This document shows, piece after piece, positions 1-8,459 of a stretch of 64,000 bases of DNA. Origin of the DNA: Ramlibacter agri. Its GTDB lineage: Bacteria; Pseudomonadota; Gammaproteobacteria; Burkholderiales; Burkholderiaceae_C. Made by a program: the position numbers and the translations under genes. The notes beneath the pieces are model-generated. The model ran no database searches. It was not told the origin of the DNA and worked only from the letters and a program-made list of their open reading frames with translations. Each line of letters starts with the position of its first letter. The stretch's first letter is position 1. Location of the stretch: positions 2,108,001-2,172,000 of the forward strand of contig NZ_JABBFX010000001.1 in assembly GCF_012927085.1 (NCBI RefSeq), written 5' to 3'.

Positions 1-1481
1 CGCGAGGCGTCGCCGCGGAAGAAGCGCTCGAACAGGCGGGGGAGATCGCTTTCCGTCGGCCCCGGCGCGGAGTCGTCCAGGGTCAGCACCAGCCGCGGCG
101 GCTCGCCCGGCTCGGTGGTGGCGGCCAGCAGCAGCTGGCCGCCGGGGTGTGTGTAGCGCACCGTGTTTTCCAGCAGGTTGGTGAACACCTGCGACAGGCG
201 GGGCGCGTCGCCGCGCATCAGCGGGCCGGGGTTCGCGAGCTGCTCCAGGCCCTGCACCGCGATGCGGCCTTCCTGCAGGCGCGGCTGCATCAGCTCCAGC
301 GCTTCGCGCAGCACCTGCAGCGGATGCACTTCCGTCCAGGCCAGCTGGTCGGCGGCGTGCGTCTCGTGCAGCACCAGGCGCAGGTCGGCCACCAGCTGCC
401 CCAGGCGCATCACCTGGCCGTGGAGACGGTGCGCGGTGGCCGGCTCGAAGCGCCGCACGCCGTCCTGCAGCGCCTCGATCTCGGCGCGCATGGCGGTGAT
501 GGGCGTGCGCAGTTCGTGGGCGACATCGGCCAGCCATTGCTGGCGCGATTGCTCGATGGCGTGCAGGCGCGCGGCCATCGCGTTGAAGTCGTGCGTCAGC
601 TGCGCCAGTTCGTCGTTGCCCTGCACGGGGACCTGGGCGTCCAGGTGGCCGTCGGCCACGGCGCGGGCTCCGGTCGCGAGCGCACCCAGGCGCTGCAGCC
701 AGCGCCGGGCCATGAAGATGGAGAGAAGTAACGCCACCACCAGGCCGGCGAGGCCGGTGGCGAGCAGGATGGTCGATTGCCGTGCCAGGAAAGCCTGGTC
801 GGTGCGCGAGCCCACGCCTTCCAGCGGCGCCAGGGCGAGCCAGCCGACGATGCGCCGCTGCACCAGCACGGGCCGCTTGACCATCGCGTCGGGGTCCGCG
901 GCGCGCCCGGCCAACACCTGCTTGCCGTCGGCGGAGACCAGGGCCAGGCGGCTGTAGACCGAATTGGGGCCGGCGCGCGGGTCGTCGTGGATGCCCGGCG
1001 GGGGCGGCGGGGCGTAGTGCTGCGGCAGCACGTCCAGCTGCGGCTGGGCCCAGGGCGGCGGGTGGATGAAGCGTGGCTGCTCGCCGGACGCGGGAGGCAT
1101 GGGCAGCGCGCCGGACGCGGGCAGCTGGGGCAGCCCGGCGAAGTCGCGCGGCGGCCCGAAGCCGTGCGGCCCTTCGCCTTGCGGCAGCGGGCCGCCGTGG
1201 TGAAACTCGCCGCGAAAGCGCGGTTCGCGGCCGCCGAGCATCTGCGCGCTGTGCCAGGCCTGCGGGTCGTCGTTGAGGAACTGCCAGTTGTTGCCGCGCT
1301 CGGCGTAGGCCGTCTGCAGGTTGGCGACCAGCCAGTCGAGGCGCGAGAGTTCGATCTCGGCCACGTAAGGGCCGATGCCATGCTGCAGCGCCAGCCGGGA
1401 GGAGGCGACGAACAACGTGAGCAGGAGCAGCAGGAGGAGGGTGAGCGCCAGGAAGAACTTGCGCTGCAGCGTCAGGCGCAT
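1..1481 (-). CDS. Sensor histidine kinase, C-terminus cut by window edge
   Basis: Membrane sensor kinase of a two-component system. About 493 residues are visible from ATG at 1481 and the frame runs off the left edge without a stop. A first membrane helix lies at about residues 8-27, followed by a long periplasmic region rich in Pro/Gly/His. A second helix is at about 236-258, then a HAMP segment. The H-box ADVAHELRTP puts the phospho-acceptor His near residue 322, and an N-box (TNLLENTVRY) is near 439. The rest of the ATPase domain and probably the response regulator lie outside the window. The family is BaeS/CpxA-like. The signal is unknown. The neighbour at 1565 is divergent, 83 bp away. 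Confidence 0.93.
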   Translation of the reverse strand, partial: MRLTLQRKFFLALTLLLLLLLTLFVASSRLALQHGIGPYVAEIELSRLDWLVANLQTAYAERGNNWQFLNDDPQAWHSAQMLGGREPRFRGEFHHGGPLPQGEGPHGFGPPRDFAGLPQLPASGALPMPPASGEQPRFIHPPPWAQPQLDVLPQHYAPPPPPGIHDDPRAGPNSVYSRLALVSADGKQVLAGRAADPDAMVKRPVLVQRRIVGWLALAPLEGVGSRTDQAFLARQSTILLATGLAGLVVALLLSIFMARRWLQRLGALATGARAVADGHLDAQVPVQGNDELAQLTHDFNAMAARLHAIEQSRQQWLADVAHELRTPITAMRAEIEALQDGVRRFEPATAHRLHGQVMRLGQLVADLRLVLHETHAADQLAWTEVHPLQVLREALELMQPRLQEGRIAVQGLEQLANPGPLMRGDAPRLSQVFTNLLENTVRYTHPGGQLLLAATTEPGEPPRLVLTLDDSAPGPTESDLPRLFERFFRGDAS

Positions 1482-1564
1482 GCCGCCATTCTGCCGGGGG
1501 ATCGGGGAGAAATCCGGGATGCCGGCTCCCAACTTCCTCCAAGCTGCGCGCCCATGCTGGCGGC

Positions 1565-2524
1565 ATGCGCAGCTTCCTCGCTTCCGTCCTGCTGGCCGCG
1601 GCCGGCGCCGCCCACGCCGCGCCGTGGTGGTCCGCCTTCCACGACGCCACCCTCAACCTGGTGCTCGCCACAGCGGACGAGGCGCCGCCGGCGCAGCGGC
1701 TGCACCTGCAGGCCCAGCTGGCCGCCGACTATGTGCAGCTGCGGGCCGCCACCGGCCGCCTGGTGACGGCGCGCATGCTGGCCGACACGCTGCAGCGCGA
1801 ACAGCAGCTGGTGGACGCCGGCAGCGAGGACGCGCGGCGGGTCGCGCCGCTGCTGCAGGAGGCACTGAGCCGCGTTCAGCGCTTCGAGCAGCTGCGCACC
1901 GAGGCCCTGGCAGCGCTGGCGGCGCACGCTGCGCCGCATCGCACGTCCGAGGAATGGGCCGCGCTGCTGGAGCCGGTGCTGGTGGACCCGCGGCCGACCT
2001 TGCCGGACTTCGAGCTGCCGCGCCAGGTCTCCGGCCTGGTGCTGCGCCGGCGCGCCGACGTGGCAGGGGCCGAAACGGAGCTGGCGCGCGACGGCCGCAG
2101 TTCCGGGGCCGAGCAGCTGCGGCTGGCGCGCTACCTGCAGGCGCTGGCGACGCCGATCACGGCCGATGCGGACGCGCTGCCGCTGCCGGGGCTGCCGCAG
2201 GACCCCGAAGACGTGCTGGGGCGCGCACGGAGCGACGTCGCGCGGCGGCTGGCCATCCTCACGGCAACCGAGCGGGCGGCGCGCGAGCAGCTGGCCTTGC
2301 TGCAGAAGCTGCAGCCGGCCTATGCGCAGCTGGAGCAGTCGTTCCGCCAGGGCGGCGTCACGGCGCAGGAAACGCTGCAGGCCTTCAGCGGCCTGCTGGT
2401 GGAGGAAGACCGGATGGCCGCCGCCAACGGCCAGCTCGCGCTGGCGTGGATCGCGTGGCAGGCCGGCATCGGCGGGGCCGGCGAAGCGAGCACGAGCGAG
2501 TTGCTGGGCGCCGGGAGCCCCTGA
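1565..2524 (+). CDS. Short TolC-like (outer-membrane-efflux family) secreted protein
   Basis: 319 residues with a signal peptide ending near residue 18 (cleavage after AHA). The rest is almost entirely helical, with long Leu/Ala/Gln/Glu-rich heptad stretches. The segment LPRQVSGLVLRRRADVAGAE (about 150-170) resembles the signature of NodT/TolC-type outer-membrane factors, where LLxRRPDIxxAE precedes a coiled-coil. At 319 residues it is much shorter than the usual 420-480, and no N-terminal lipobox is seen. It may therefore be a degenerate or reduced member rather than a full export duct. No RND or adaptor gene is adjacent. It ends exactly where the convergent phospholipase gene ends. Confidence 0.6.
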   Translation: MRSFLASVLLAAAGAAHAAPWWSAFHDATLNLVLATADEAPPAQRLHLQAQLAADYVQLRAATGRLVTARMLADTLQREQQLVDAGSEDARRVAPLLQEALSRVQRFEQLRTEALAALAAHAAPHRTSEEWAALLEPVLVDPRPTLPDFELPRQVSGLVLRRRADVAGAETELARDGRSSGAEQLRLARYLQALATPITADADALPLPGLPQDPEDVLGRARSDVARRLAILTATERAAREQLALLQKLQPAYAQLEQSFRQGGVTAQETLQAFSGLLVEEDRMAAANGQLALAWIAWQAGIGGAGEASTSELLGAGSP

Positions 2525-3637
2525 TCACCAATCGTACAAACTGAGCCCGAAACTCAAAACGGTCCTGGCCTTGTTGTAGTCCAGCAGGCTGTCGCCATAG
2601 CCGGTGAACACCTGCGTGTGGAAGTACAGGCTGCCGAAGCGCGTGCCGCTGAAGGGCGAGCGGGCGGGAATCATCCACTGCAGCCGCGCGGAGCCGCGGT
2701 CCAGGTGATTGAACGGCGTGCGCCAGGTGAAGAACCAGCGGTTGCGCTTGGGCGTGACCCAGCCCGCCACCAGCTCGCCGCGGCCGATGTAGTCGGTGAT
2801 GTCCGGGTTGTCGTCGGTGGCCGCGTTCTCGGGGACGCGCTTCCACAGCTTGGCCTGCAGCGTGAAGTCCTTCTTCTCCACGCCGCCCATGATGAAGACG
2901 CGGTTCCAGCTGCGCGAAAGCGGCAGGTCCTGGCCGTTCGACTGGTGGCTCAGGCCGAAGCCGCCATAGCGCAGGCGCCAGCCGCTGTCGCCCAGCGCCT
3001 GGTCGAAGGGATAGATGTAGAAGACTTCCGGCTCGTGGTCGGTGTTGCGGAAGGGCCGCGACAGGTCTTCGGTGAACAGCTGCCAGTAGGACTGCTGCGT
3101 GTACGCGAACCACAGCGAGTCGCTCAGGTCGCCCTTGCGCAGCATCCCTTCGCCGAGCTTGCTGCGCAGCGACAGCTGGATCTTCGTCTCGAAGGTGCGG
3201 TAGGGCCGCGGCTCGGGCGCGTTGTTGGCCGGGTTCTCCGACGTCGGCTGCTGGTTGACCTTGTTGGACCACACCAGCGACAGGCTGAGGGGACGGTAGC
3301 CGCGCAGGCCGAAAGTGCCGCAGCTGGTGCGCGGCTCCAGCTCCCACATGCGCGACAGCTCGGTGGCGCTGGGGTCGTGGCAGCCTTCTTCCTCGCCCAG
3401 GACCGCCGGCGCGGCCGCAACGGTGGGGGCGGGCGCCGGTGCTTGCGCAGGCTGGGGTGCGGGCGCAGGGCCGGGCGCCTGCTGGCGGGTCGCCCAGGTG
3501 TCGAAGCATTGCAGGCGGGCGTTGCCGTCGGTGAGCCCGGCGCAGGCTTGCCAGCCCGGGTCGGCGCCCTGGGCGTGGGCATGGGGAACGATGAAGGCAG
3601 CAGCCAGCGCGAGGCCGGACGTCAGGCGCGAAGACAT
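2525..3637 (-). CDS. pldA: Outer membrane phospholipase A1
   Basis: Outer-membrane beta-barrel acyl hydrolase that cleaves phospholipids mislocalised to the outer leaflet. 370 residues from ATG 3637, which has GGGAGG just upstream; a longer frame exists but lacks a ribosome site. Signal peptide about 1-22. A small Cys-containing segment (ACAGL..ARLQCFD) follows, then a Pro/Ala linker and the barrel. The catalytic H-x-S-N-G motif (SHQSNG) and the downstream SRSWNR that supplies the Asn of the Ser-His-Asn triad are both present. The C-terminus ends in an aromatic residue (LSLYDW), as outer-membrane barrels do. The stop abuts the stop of the convergent gene. Confidence 0.93.
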   Translation of the reverse strand: MSSRLTSGLALAAAFIVPHAHAQGADPGWQACAGLTDGNARLQCFDTWATRQQAPGPAPAPQPAQAPAPAPTVAAAPAVLGEEEGCHDPSATELSRMWELEPRTSCGTFGLRGYRPLSLSLVWSNKVNQQPTSENPANNAPEPRPYRTFETKIQLSLRSKLGEGMLRKGDLSDSLWFAYTQQSYWQLFTEDLSRPFRNTDHEPEVFYIYPFDQALGDSGWRLRYGGFGLSHQSNGQDLPLSRSWNRVFIMGGVEKKDFTLQAKLWKRVPENAATDDNPDITDYIGRGELVAGWVTPKRNRWFFTWRTPFNHLDRGSARLQWMIPARSPFSGTRFGSLYFHTQVFTGYGDSLLDYNKARTVLSFGLSLYDW

Positions 3638-3665
3638 GGGTCCTCCCTTTGGCAGGAGGCAGAGC

Positions 3666-4568
3666 TTACCTTGCCAGGCGCGGCGCTGGCGTGCGCAACC
3701 CCAACGCGAGTGCCACCGCGCCGACGCTGCAGGCCATCGCCAGCAGCTCCACGGGGCCGAGCGGCTCGCCACGCACCAGGGCGCCGGTGAGCATCGCCAC
3801 CACCGGCACCAGCACCGAGCCGAGGCCGGCCACGTGCGCCGGCAGCAGGCCCACGATCGAGAACCAGGCGACGTTGCCGAGCGCCATGGGCACCAGCGTG
3901 ATGTAGGCCACGACGGCCACGCTTTGCCACGAAGGCCAGAACCAGCCGTCGCCCAGCCACAGCGCGCCCAGGGTGATCGGCACCGACGTGATCAGCATCT
4001 GCCAGCCGGTGAGCACCAGCGGCGCCACCGGCGGCGGCCGCCGCTTCAGGATCAGCGTGCCCACCGCCCAGCCCACCGCCGCCGCAATGCCCGCGGCGAA
4101 GCCGAGCGGCGCCTGCGCATAGGCGTGCAGCCCGCGCACGGCGAGCAGGCCCACGCCCAGCAGGCCCAGGGCCAATGCGGCCAGCGAGCGCCGTTCCAGC
4201 TTCTGCCGCAGGAACAGCGCCCCGAACAAGGCCGCCCACAGCGGCATCGTGAAACCCAGCACCGCCGCCTGGCCCGAGGGGATGAGGACGGCCGCGTAGG
4301 TGCTGGCGATGTTCCACACCACCAGATACGCCATGGCCGCGGCCACCACGGTGCCGCGGTGGCCGCGCGGGATGGCCAGCGATTCGCCGCGCACCTTGGC
4401 CCAGGCCAGCAGCGCAAGCCCGGAACCCAGGGTGCTGAAGGCGCGGAAGCTCCACACCGACAGCTCCTTCACCGCCAGCGGGAACAGCACCCAGTTGGTG
4501 CCCCAGACGAAGGTGAGCACCAGGATCAGCGGCAGGGCGGTGCGCAGGGGCAGGGTGGAAGCCGGCAT
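3666..4568 (-). CDS. DMT-family (EamA) transporter
   Basis: 300 residues from ATG 4568, with about ten hydrophobic helices arranged as two EamA repeats. It is an inner-membrane drug/metabolite transporter, and the family commonly exports amino acids, nucleosides or toxic metabolites. The N-terminal repeat begins LILVLTFVWGTNWV and a second repeat starts near residue 145. The longer open frame upstream is low-complexity Pro/Ser/Arg and was not used. It lies 28 bp upstream of pldA on the same strand, so co-transcription is possible. Substrate unknown. Confidence 0.88.
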   Translation of the reverse strand: MPASTLPLRTALPLILVLTFVWGTNWVLFPLAVKELSVWSFRAFSTLGSGLALLAWAKVRGESLAIPRGHRGTVVAAAMAYLVVWNIASTYAAVLIPSGQAAVLGFTMPLWAALFGALFLRQKLERRSLAALALGLLGVGLLAVRGLHAYAQAPLGFAAGIAAAVGWAVGTLILKRRPPPVAPLVLTGWQMLITSVPITLGALWLGDGWFWPSWQSVAVVAYITLVPMALGNVAWFSIVGLLPAHVAGLGSVLVPVVAMLTGALVRGEPLGPVELLAMACSVGAVALALGLRTPAPRLAR

Positions 4569-4611
4569 GGGGCCCGAGTATCGGGCAAGCCGGCCGCCGC
4601 TGCCCTGCGCC

Positions 4612-5196
4612 TTACTGGCAGGTGACGGTGACGCTCGCCATGCTGCCCGAGACGACCGTGCCGCTCGGGTTGGTGACGGAGCAGGTCTGCTGCGCGGGTT
4701 GCTGGACGACCGTGACGCTGTAGGCCGTGCCGGCGGACAGCAGCCCGGGGAAGGCGAAGGCGCCGTTGGCCGCGAGGGCGAGCGTCGAGCCATTGGTGGC
4801 CAGCCACACGCTGTTGCCCGAGGCCAGGCCGGACAGCGTGCCGCCCACCGACGAAGTCGCGGTGCAGGCGATCGTCACGTTCGACACGTCGCTGCCGGTC
4901 GAGTCGATGGTGCCGGTGCCGTTGCCGACGGTGCAGGTCTGGCCCACGGGCTGCGTGAGCACGGTGACCGTGTACGTGTCGCCGGCCGCCACTTCGGTGG
5001 GAAAGGTGAACGACTGGTTGGCACTGATGGTCAGGGTGTCACCGTCGCTGTTGCGCAGGCTTACGCTGGTGCCGCTGGTGAGGCCGCTCACCGTGCCCCC
5101 GATGGTGGCTTTGGTGGTGCCCCCGCCGCAGGCGGTGAGCAGGCCGGCGACGCAGGCGCAGGCAAGGAGGCGACGGAGGTTGGCGGCAATCAGCAT
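4612..5196 (-). CDS. Lipoprotein with two tandem ~80-residue modules
   Basis: 194 residues from ATG 5196, preceded by AGGAG. The signal peptide ends in the lipobox LLTAC, followed by GGGTT. The mature part is two copies of one module (about residues 37-114 and 115-194). Each runs IGGTxSGLxSG, xFPxxxxAGxxYxVTV, QPxxQTC and ends xVTxxC, so each carries one conserved Cys pair. It is probably a small beta-sandwich at the cell surface or periplasm. It follows the DUF2844 and DUF3443 genes on the same strand 117 bp downstream and may belong with them. Function unknown. A GTG/ATG upstream would add 15 residues, but that start lacks a ribosome site. Confidence 0.8.
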   Translation of the reverse strand: MLIAANLRRLLACACVAGLLTACGGGTTKATIGGTVSGLTSGTSVSLRNSDGDTLTISANQSFTFPTEVAAGDTYTVTVLTQPVGQTCTVGNGTGTIDSTGSDVSNVTIACTATSSVGGTLSGLASGNSVWLATNGSTLALAANGAFAFPGLLSAGTAYSVTVVQQPAQQTCSVTNPSGTVVSGSMASVTVTCQ

Positions 5197-5313
5197 GGAG
5201 GCTCCTGTTGTTGAGAAGGTTTCTTTGGGCGCACATTGCACGCACGCCGGGTTGCGGCGTGGTTGCGGCGGGGTAAACGCCCGGTAAATGCGTGGTTGGT
5301 GGGCGGCTGCGTC

Positions 5314-6558
5314 CTAGAAGGCCCAGTAGGGCCCGGTGCCGGCAGGCGTGGACGCATCCCGCAAGGCGACGAACACCGTGCGGCCGAAGAAGAAGGGCAA
5401 GCCCCAGTCGAAGAAGCCGCTGATGTCGCCGCCGAGGTGGTCGGCGACGATGGAGGACGACAGGCGGCCTGCGTTCTCCACCGTGAAGGCGATGGCCGCG
5501 CTGCCCTGCGTGCTGCCGCTGGCCGTGGCCGTCAGCGACAGGGTGCTCGAGGGGCAGTAGAAGCCGCTGGAGCAACTGGGGATGCTGCGGTCGTGGAAGA
5601 AGATGCCGTTGGAGCCCGAGTCCACGAAGGCGGTGAGGCTGCGGCCCTGGTAGACGGTCGTGAAATTGCCGTTGCCGTTCGCGGTGAAGACCTGCGCCGA
5701 GCCAAGCGCGTTGTTCGCTGCGGTGCCGATGCCGAAGGTGAGCGTGCCGCCCAGGCGGGTCGCGCCGCCGGCCGCTACCGCGGGCAGGCTGATCGCGAGG
5801 CCGTTGTTGTCCGCGCCGAACAGCGCCACCGGGTTGGCGACCTGCGACGCGAGCGGGGCGAGGCTGGCGCCGCAACTGCCGTCGGTGGTGCAGGAGAAGT
5901 ACTGCTGCGCGGCGGTGCTGGTGGTGCAGTCCGCGCCGCAGTCCCGCGTGAGGAAACCGACACCGAGGATCCCGTTGGCGCCGGCGCCCGAGCCGAGGTC
6001 GCTGCCGGTGCTGCTGCAAGCGGACGGCACGCTCGCGTACGCGGCCCCGGTGTCGTCGATGACCTGGATGGGCACGCCCTGCGCGACTTCGTCGCCCATG
6101 TGCACTTCGGCCGTGCGCACGGAGCCCCAGGTGAAGCCGCTGACGAAGCCGGCGCATTCGGCCAGCGCGTTGCCGTCGGGCGCTTTCACGACCGGCAGGC
6201 CGGACAGCTGCCCACCGAGCGCGGACGCGGCGATGCGCAGGCCGTAGGAGCCGGTGTCGAGCAGGATGTGGCCGATGGTCTGGCAGCTGGCCGAGCCCGG
6301 CGTGCAGACGGTGACCTGCACGAACGGCGAGTTGATGGCGCTGCCATCGGTGCCGCCGTCGACGGTGATGGCCACCTGGTTGGAAGCCAGCACGGCCGGC
6401 GTGGTCGTTGTGCCCGAAGTCGTGGTCGTGCCGCCCGGGTTCGAGGTGCTGGTCGTGCTCGACGTGGTGCTGGTGGCGTCACCGCCGCCGCCGCAAGCGG
6501 CCAGCACGAGCAGGACCGCGAGGGCGCAGCAGGCTGCGGCGCGGAAGCGCAGGTCCAT
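5314..6558 (-). CDS. DUF3443-family lipoprotein with two pepsin-like active-site motifs
   Basis: 414 residues. The signal peptide carries lipobox VLAAC (Cys22), followed by a Ser/Thr/Gly linker to about residue 58. Two aspartic-protease motifs sit in symmetric contexts: LLDTGSYGLRI (Asp101) and FVDSGSNGIFF (Asp313). Between them is NGILGVGF (about 195-202), the counterpart of the GILGL segment of pepsins. Six or more Cys residues suggest disulfides. This matches the Burkholderiales family annotated DUF3443. Seen in sequence: a bilobed aspartic-protease layout. Inferred: proteolytic or peptidoglycan/peptide-binding activity outside the cell. It starts 3 bp after the DUF2844 gene stops, so the two are one operon. 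Confidence 0.85.
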   Translation of the reverse strand: MDLRFRAAACCALAVLLVLAACGGGGDATSTTSSTTSTSNPGGTTTTSGTTTTPAVLASNQVAITVDGGTDGSAINSPFVQVTVCTPGSASCQTIGHILLDTGSYGLRIAASALGGQLSGLPVVKAPDGNALAECAGFVSGFTWGSVRTAEVHMGDEVAQGVPIQVIDDTGAAYASVPSACSSTGSDLGSGAGANGILGVGFLTRDCGADCTTSTAAQQYFSCTTDGSCGASLAPLASQVANPVALFGADNNGLAISLPAVAAGGATRLGGTLTFGIGTAANNALGSAQVFTANGNGNFTTVYQGRSLTAFVDSGSNGIFFHDRSIPSCSSGFYCPSSTLSLTATASGSTQGSAAIAFTVENAGRLSSSIVADHLGGDISGFFDWGLPFFFGRTVFVALRDASTPAGTGPYWAF

Positions 6559-6561
6559 GGC

Positions 6562-7008
6562 CTACTTCATCTCCTGCGGGTCGAAGCCGGTGGGCACGCG
6601 CGACTGCAGCCAGGCGCGTCCTTCGTAGGCGCCCATGTGCCCGGCGGACTGCACCACCAGGTCGCCGGTGGAAACGTCCATGTGCGAACGGTTCGCGCGC
6701 CGCTCCCGCGGCTGGCCGGCCATTGCGTCCTGCATCGCGCCGAAGTGGCTCCCCAGCAGCTGCTTCAGGTCCGGCTTGTGCGGACCGGACCAGGCGACGG
6801 CGAAGACCGTGCCCGAGCCGTCGGCGTATTCGTGGATGACGGTGCCGCTGGGCAGGGTGCGGACGGACTCGGTATAGGCCACGCCAGCCGACGTGGCGGC
6901 GGCACTGCGCTGCGCCGGCGCCGCCGTGCTGTCGCCAGGACGGCCTTCCAGCACTGCGTGCGCAGCGCCGCCTGCCAGCAACAGCGAGGCGACCAGGATC
7001 CTGTTCAT
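6562..7008 (-). CDS. DUF2844 domain secreted protein
   Basis: 148 residues from ATG 7008 with GGAGGG upstream. Signal peptide about 1-18 (cleaved after AHA). The mature domain contains YTESVRTLPSGTVIHEYAD and a GTVFAVAWSGPHKPDLKQLLG motif characteristic of DUF2844. The family accompanies DUF3443 in Burkholderiales. It is the first gene of the unit and is followed after 3 bp by the DUF3443 gene. Function unknown. It could act as a partner, inhibitor or chaperone of the aspartic-protease-like lipoprotein, which is inference from the pairing alone. Confidence 0.85.
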   Translation of the reverse strand: MNRILVASLLLAGGAAHAVLEGRPGDSTAAPAQRSAAATSAGVAYTESVRTLPSGTVIHEYADGSGTVFAVAWSGPHKPDLKQLLGSHFGAMQDAMAGQPRERRANRSHMDVSTGDLVVQSAGHMGAYEGRAWLQSRVPTGFDPQEMK

Positions 7009-7171
7009 GCGATGCCCTCCCGCGCGAGCGAATAGCAGGCGACTGCGGCGAGTGTGAGGAGGAAAAATGGAGAAAGTTCGGAGGGCGCGGACCTGCATGG
7101 CACCAAGGTCCCATAGCGCCCTCCCCGGGCTCGTTCCATACAGTCGGCTTCCCGTCAGCCAGGAGCCTGCC

Positions 7172-8002
7172 TTGGACCTCAACTCCGTCGAGACCTTCGT
7201 TCGCGTGACCCTGCTCGCGATCGGCGTGAAGCTGCTCGCGGCCGTCGCCTTCTGGGTGATCGGCCGCTGGCTGATCTCGCGCGTGATCGACCTGCTGTCC
7301 GCGGCGATGAACCGCAACCACCTGGACCCGACGCTGAACAAGTACATGGGCTCGGTGATCGCGGTGACGCTGAACATCGTGCTGGTGATCGGCATCCTCG
7401 GCTACTTCGGCGTGCAGACCACCTCGTTCGCTGCGCTGCTGGCCGGCGCCGGCCTGGCCATCGGCGCGGCCTGGAGCGGCATGCTGGGCAACTTCGCCGC
7501 CGGCGCCTTCATGCTGGTGCTGCGGCCCTTCAAGGTCGGCGATTTCGTCACCGTCGGCGGCGTCACCGGCACCGTGCGCGAACTGGGCCTGTTCGGCACC
7601 ACCATCATCACGCCCGACCACGTGATGACCCTCGTCGGCAACGGCAAGGTGTTCGGCGACACCATCCAGAACTTCTCGGCGCTGCCGTACCGGCGCGTGG
7701 ACCGCGTCGCGCAGTTGTCGGGTGCAATCGACCCGCGGGAAGCCATCCAGCGCCTGCGCGACGCCATTGCCCGGATCCCGAACGTGCAGGCCACGCCGGC
7801 GCCCGAGGTGAACCTGATGGACCTGAACCTGCTGGGCCCGGTGATCTCGGTGCGGCCCTACTGCAGCAACGAGCACTACTGGCAGGTCTGGTTCGACACC
7901 AACGAGGCGATCGTCCGCACCTGCCGCGAAGCCGGCTGGCCGGCGCCGACGCCGGTGACCGTCACGCGCATCCAGCAAGTTCCCGAACTTGCTGGACAGT
8001 AA
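7172..8002 (+). CDS. Small mechanosensitive channel, MscS family
   Basis: 276 residues from TTG 7172, which sits six bases after AGGAG. An open frame extends to ATG 7067 but that part is Arg/Pro-rich and has no ribosome site. Three membrane helices occur in the first ~110 residues. The pore helix is Gly/Ala-rich (AGLAIGAAWSGMLGNFAAGAF), followed by the beta domain signature LRPFKVGDFVTVGGVTGTV and a C-terminal alpha/beta domain. The size matches E. coli MscS, a homoheptameric osmotic-shock release valve in the inner membrane. Located 61 bases downstream of the divergent DUF2844 promoter region. Confidence 0.92.
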   Translation: MDLNSVETFVRVTLLAIGVKLLAAVAFWVIGRWLISRVIDLLSAAMNRNHLDPTLNKYMGSVIAVTLNIVLVIGILGYFGVQTTSFAALLAGAGLAIGAAWSGMLGNFAAGAFMLVLRPFKVGDFVTVGGVTGTVRELGLFGTTIITPDHVMTLVGNGKVFGDTIQNFSALPYRRVDRVAQLSGAIDPREAIQRLRDAIARIPNVQATPAPEVNLMDLNLLGPVISVRPYCSNEHYWQVWFDTNEAIVRTCREAGWPAPTPVTVTRIQQVPELAGQ

Positions 8003-8057
8003 ACGCTACCTCCATTTTGCGGTTGCAACGGCCTGGCGGCTTTCGTATTCTTTTGTG

Positions 8058-8453
8058 ATGGCGCTCTTCAAATTCTTCGGCTCGCCGTCGCCCACCGAAC
8101 TGCCCGGTGGCGTCGACCCCGACACGGGCTTCGACCCGATGACGACGAAGCATTTCCAGGTGAAGATGCGCAAGGCGCCGGTGTGGTTCTGTTCCTTCCT
8201 GGCCGGCAACAAGCGCGAGCATCGCCGCCTGCGCGACGAGCTCGCGATGATGAAGGGCGCCTGGCCGCTGCTGATGAAGCAGCGCTGGGGCGGCGACTCG
8301 TGGACTCGCGAGGACAAGCAGCAGCTGAAGGCCATGGTGCGCAGCGCTTCGCGCGTGAGCCCCTACCTCTTCATCTGGGCGCTGCCTGGCTCCATGCTGC
8401 TGCTGCCTTTCCTCGCCTGGTACCTGGACACGCGGCGCAAGCTGCGCCGCTGA
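8058..8453 (+). CDS. Small LETM1-like protein
   Basis: 131 residues from ATG 8058; GTG 8055 is equally possible. The N-terminal half is soluble and basic (KAPVWFCSFLAGNKREHRRL). The C-terminal part has TREDKQQLKAMVRSASR followed by SPYLFIWALPGSMLLLPFLAWYL and a basic tail. The polar helix, then P-x-x-x-x-hydrophobic-PG-hydrophobic-LP pattern, is what the LETM1-like domain looks like in mitochondrial LETM1 and its bacterial homologues. It is probably a single-span membrane protein. Family assignment is by eye and moderate. It begins 55 bp after the MscS stop and may be co-transcribed, which would link two membrane-homeostasis proteins. Confidence 0.7.
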   Translation: MALFKFFGSPSPTELPGGVDPDTGFDPMTTKHFQVKMRKAPVWFCSFLAGNKREHRRLRDELAMMKGAWPLLMKQRWGGDSWTREDKQQLKAMVRSASRVSPYLFIWALPGSMLLLPFLAWYLDTRRKLRR

Positions 8454-8459
8454 ACCGCG

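Noticed and set aside
5236..7035. A 599-codon plus-strand frame
   Set aside because: Antisense to the DUF3443 and DUF2844 genes, whose lipobox, signal peptide and active-site motifs are clear.
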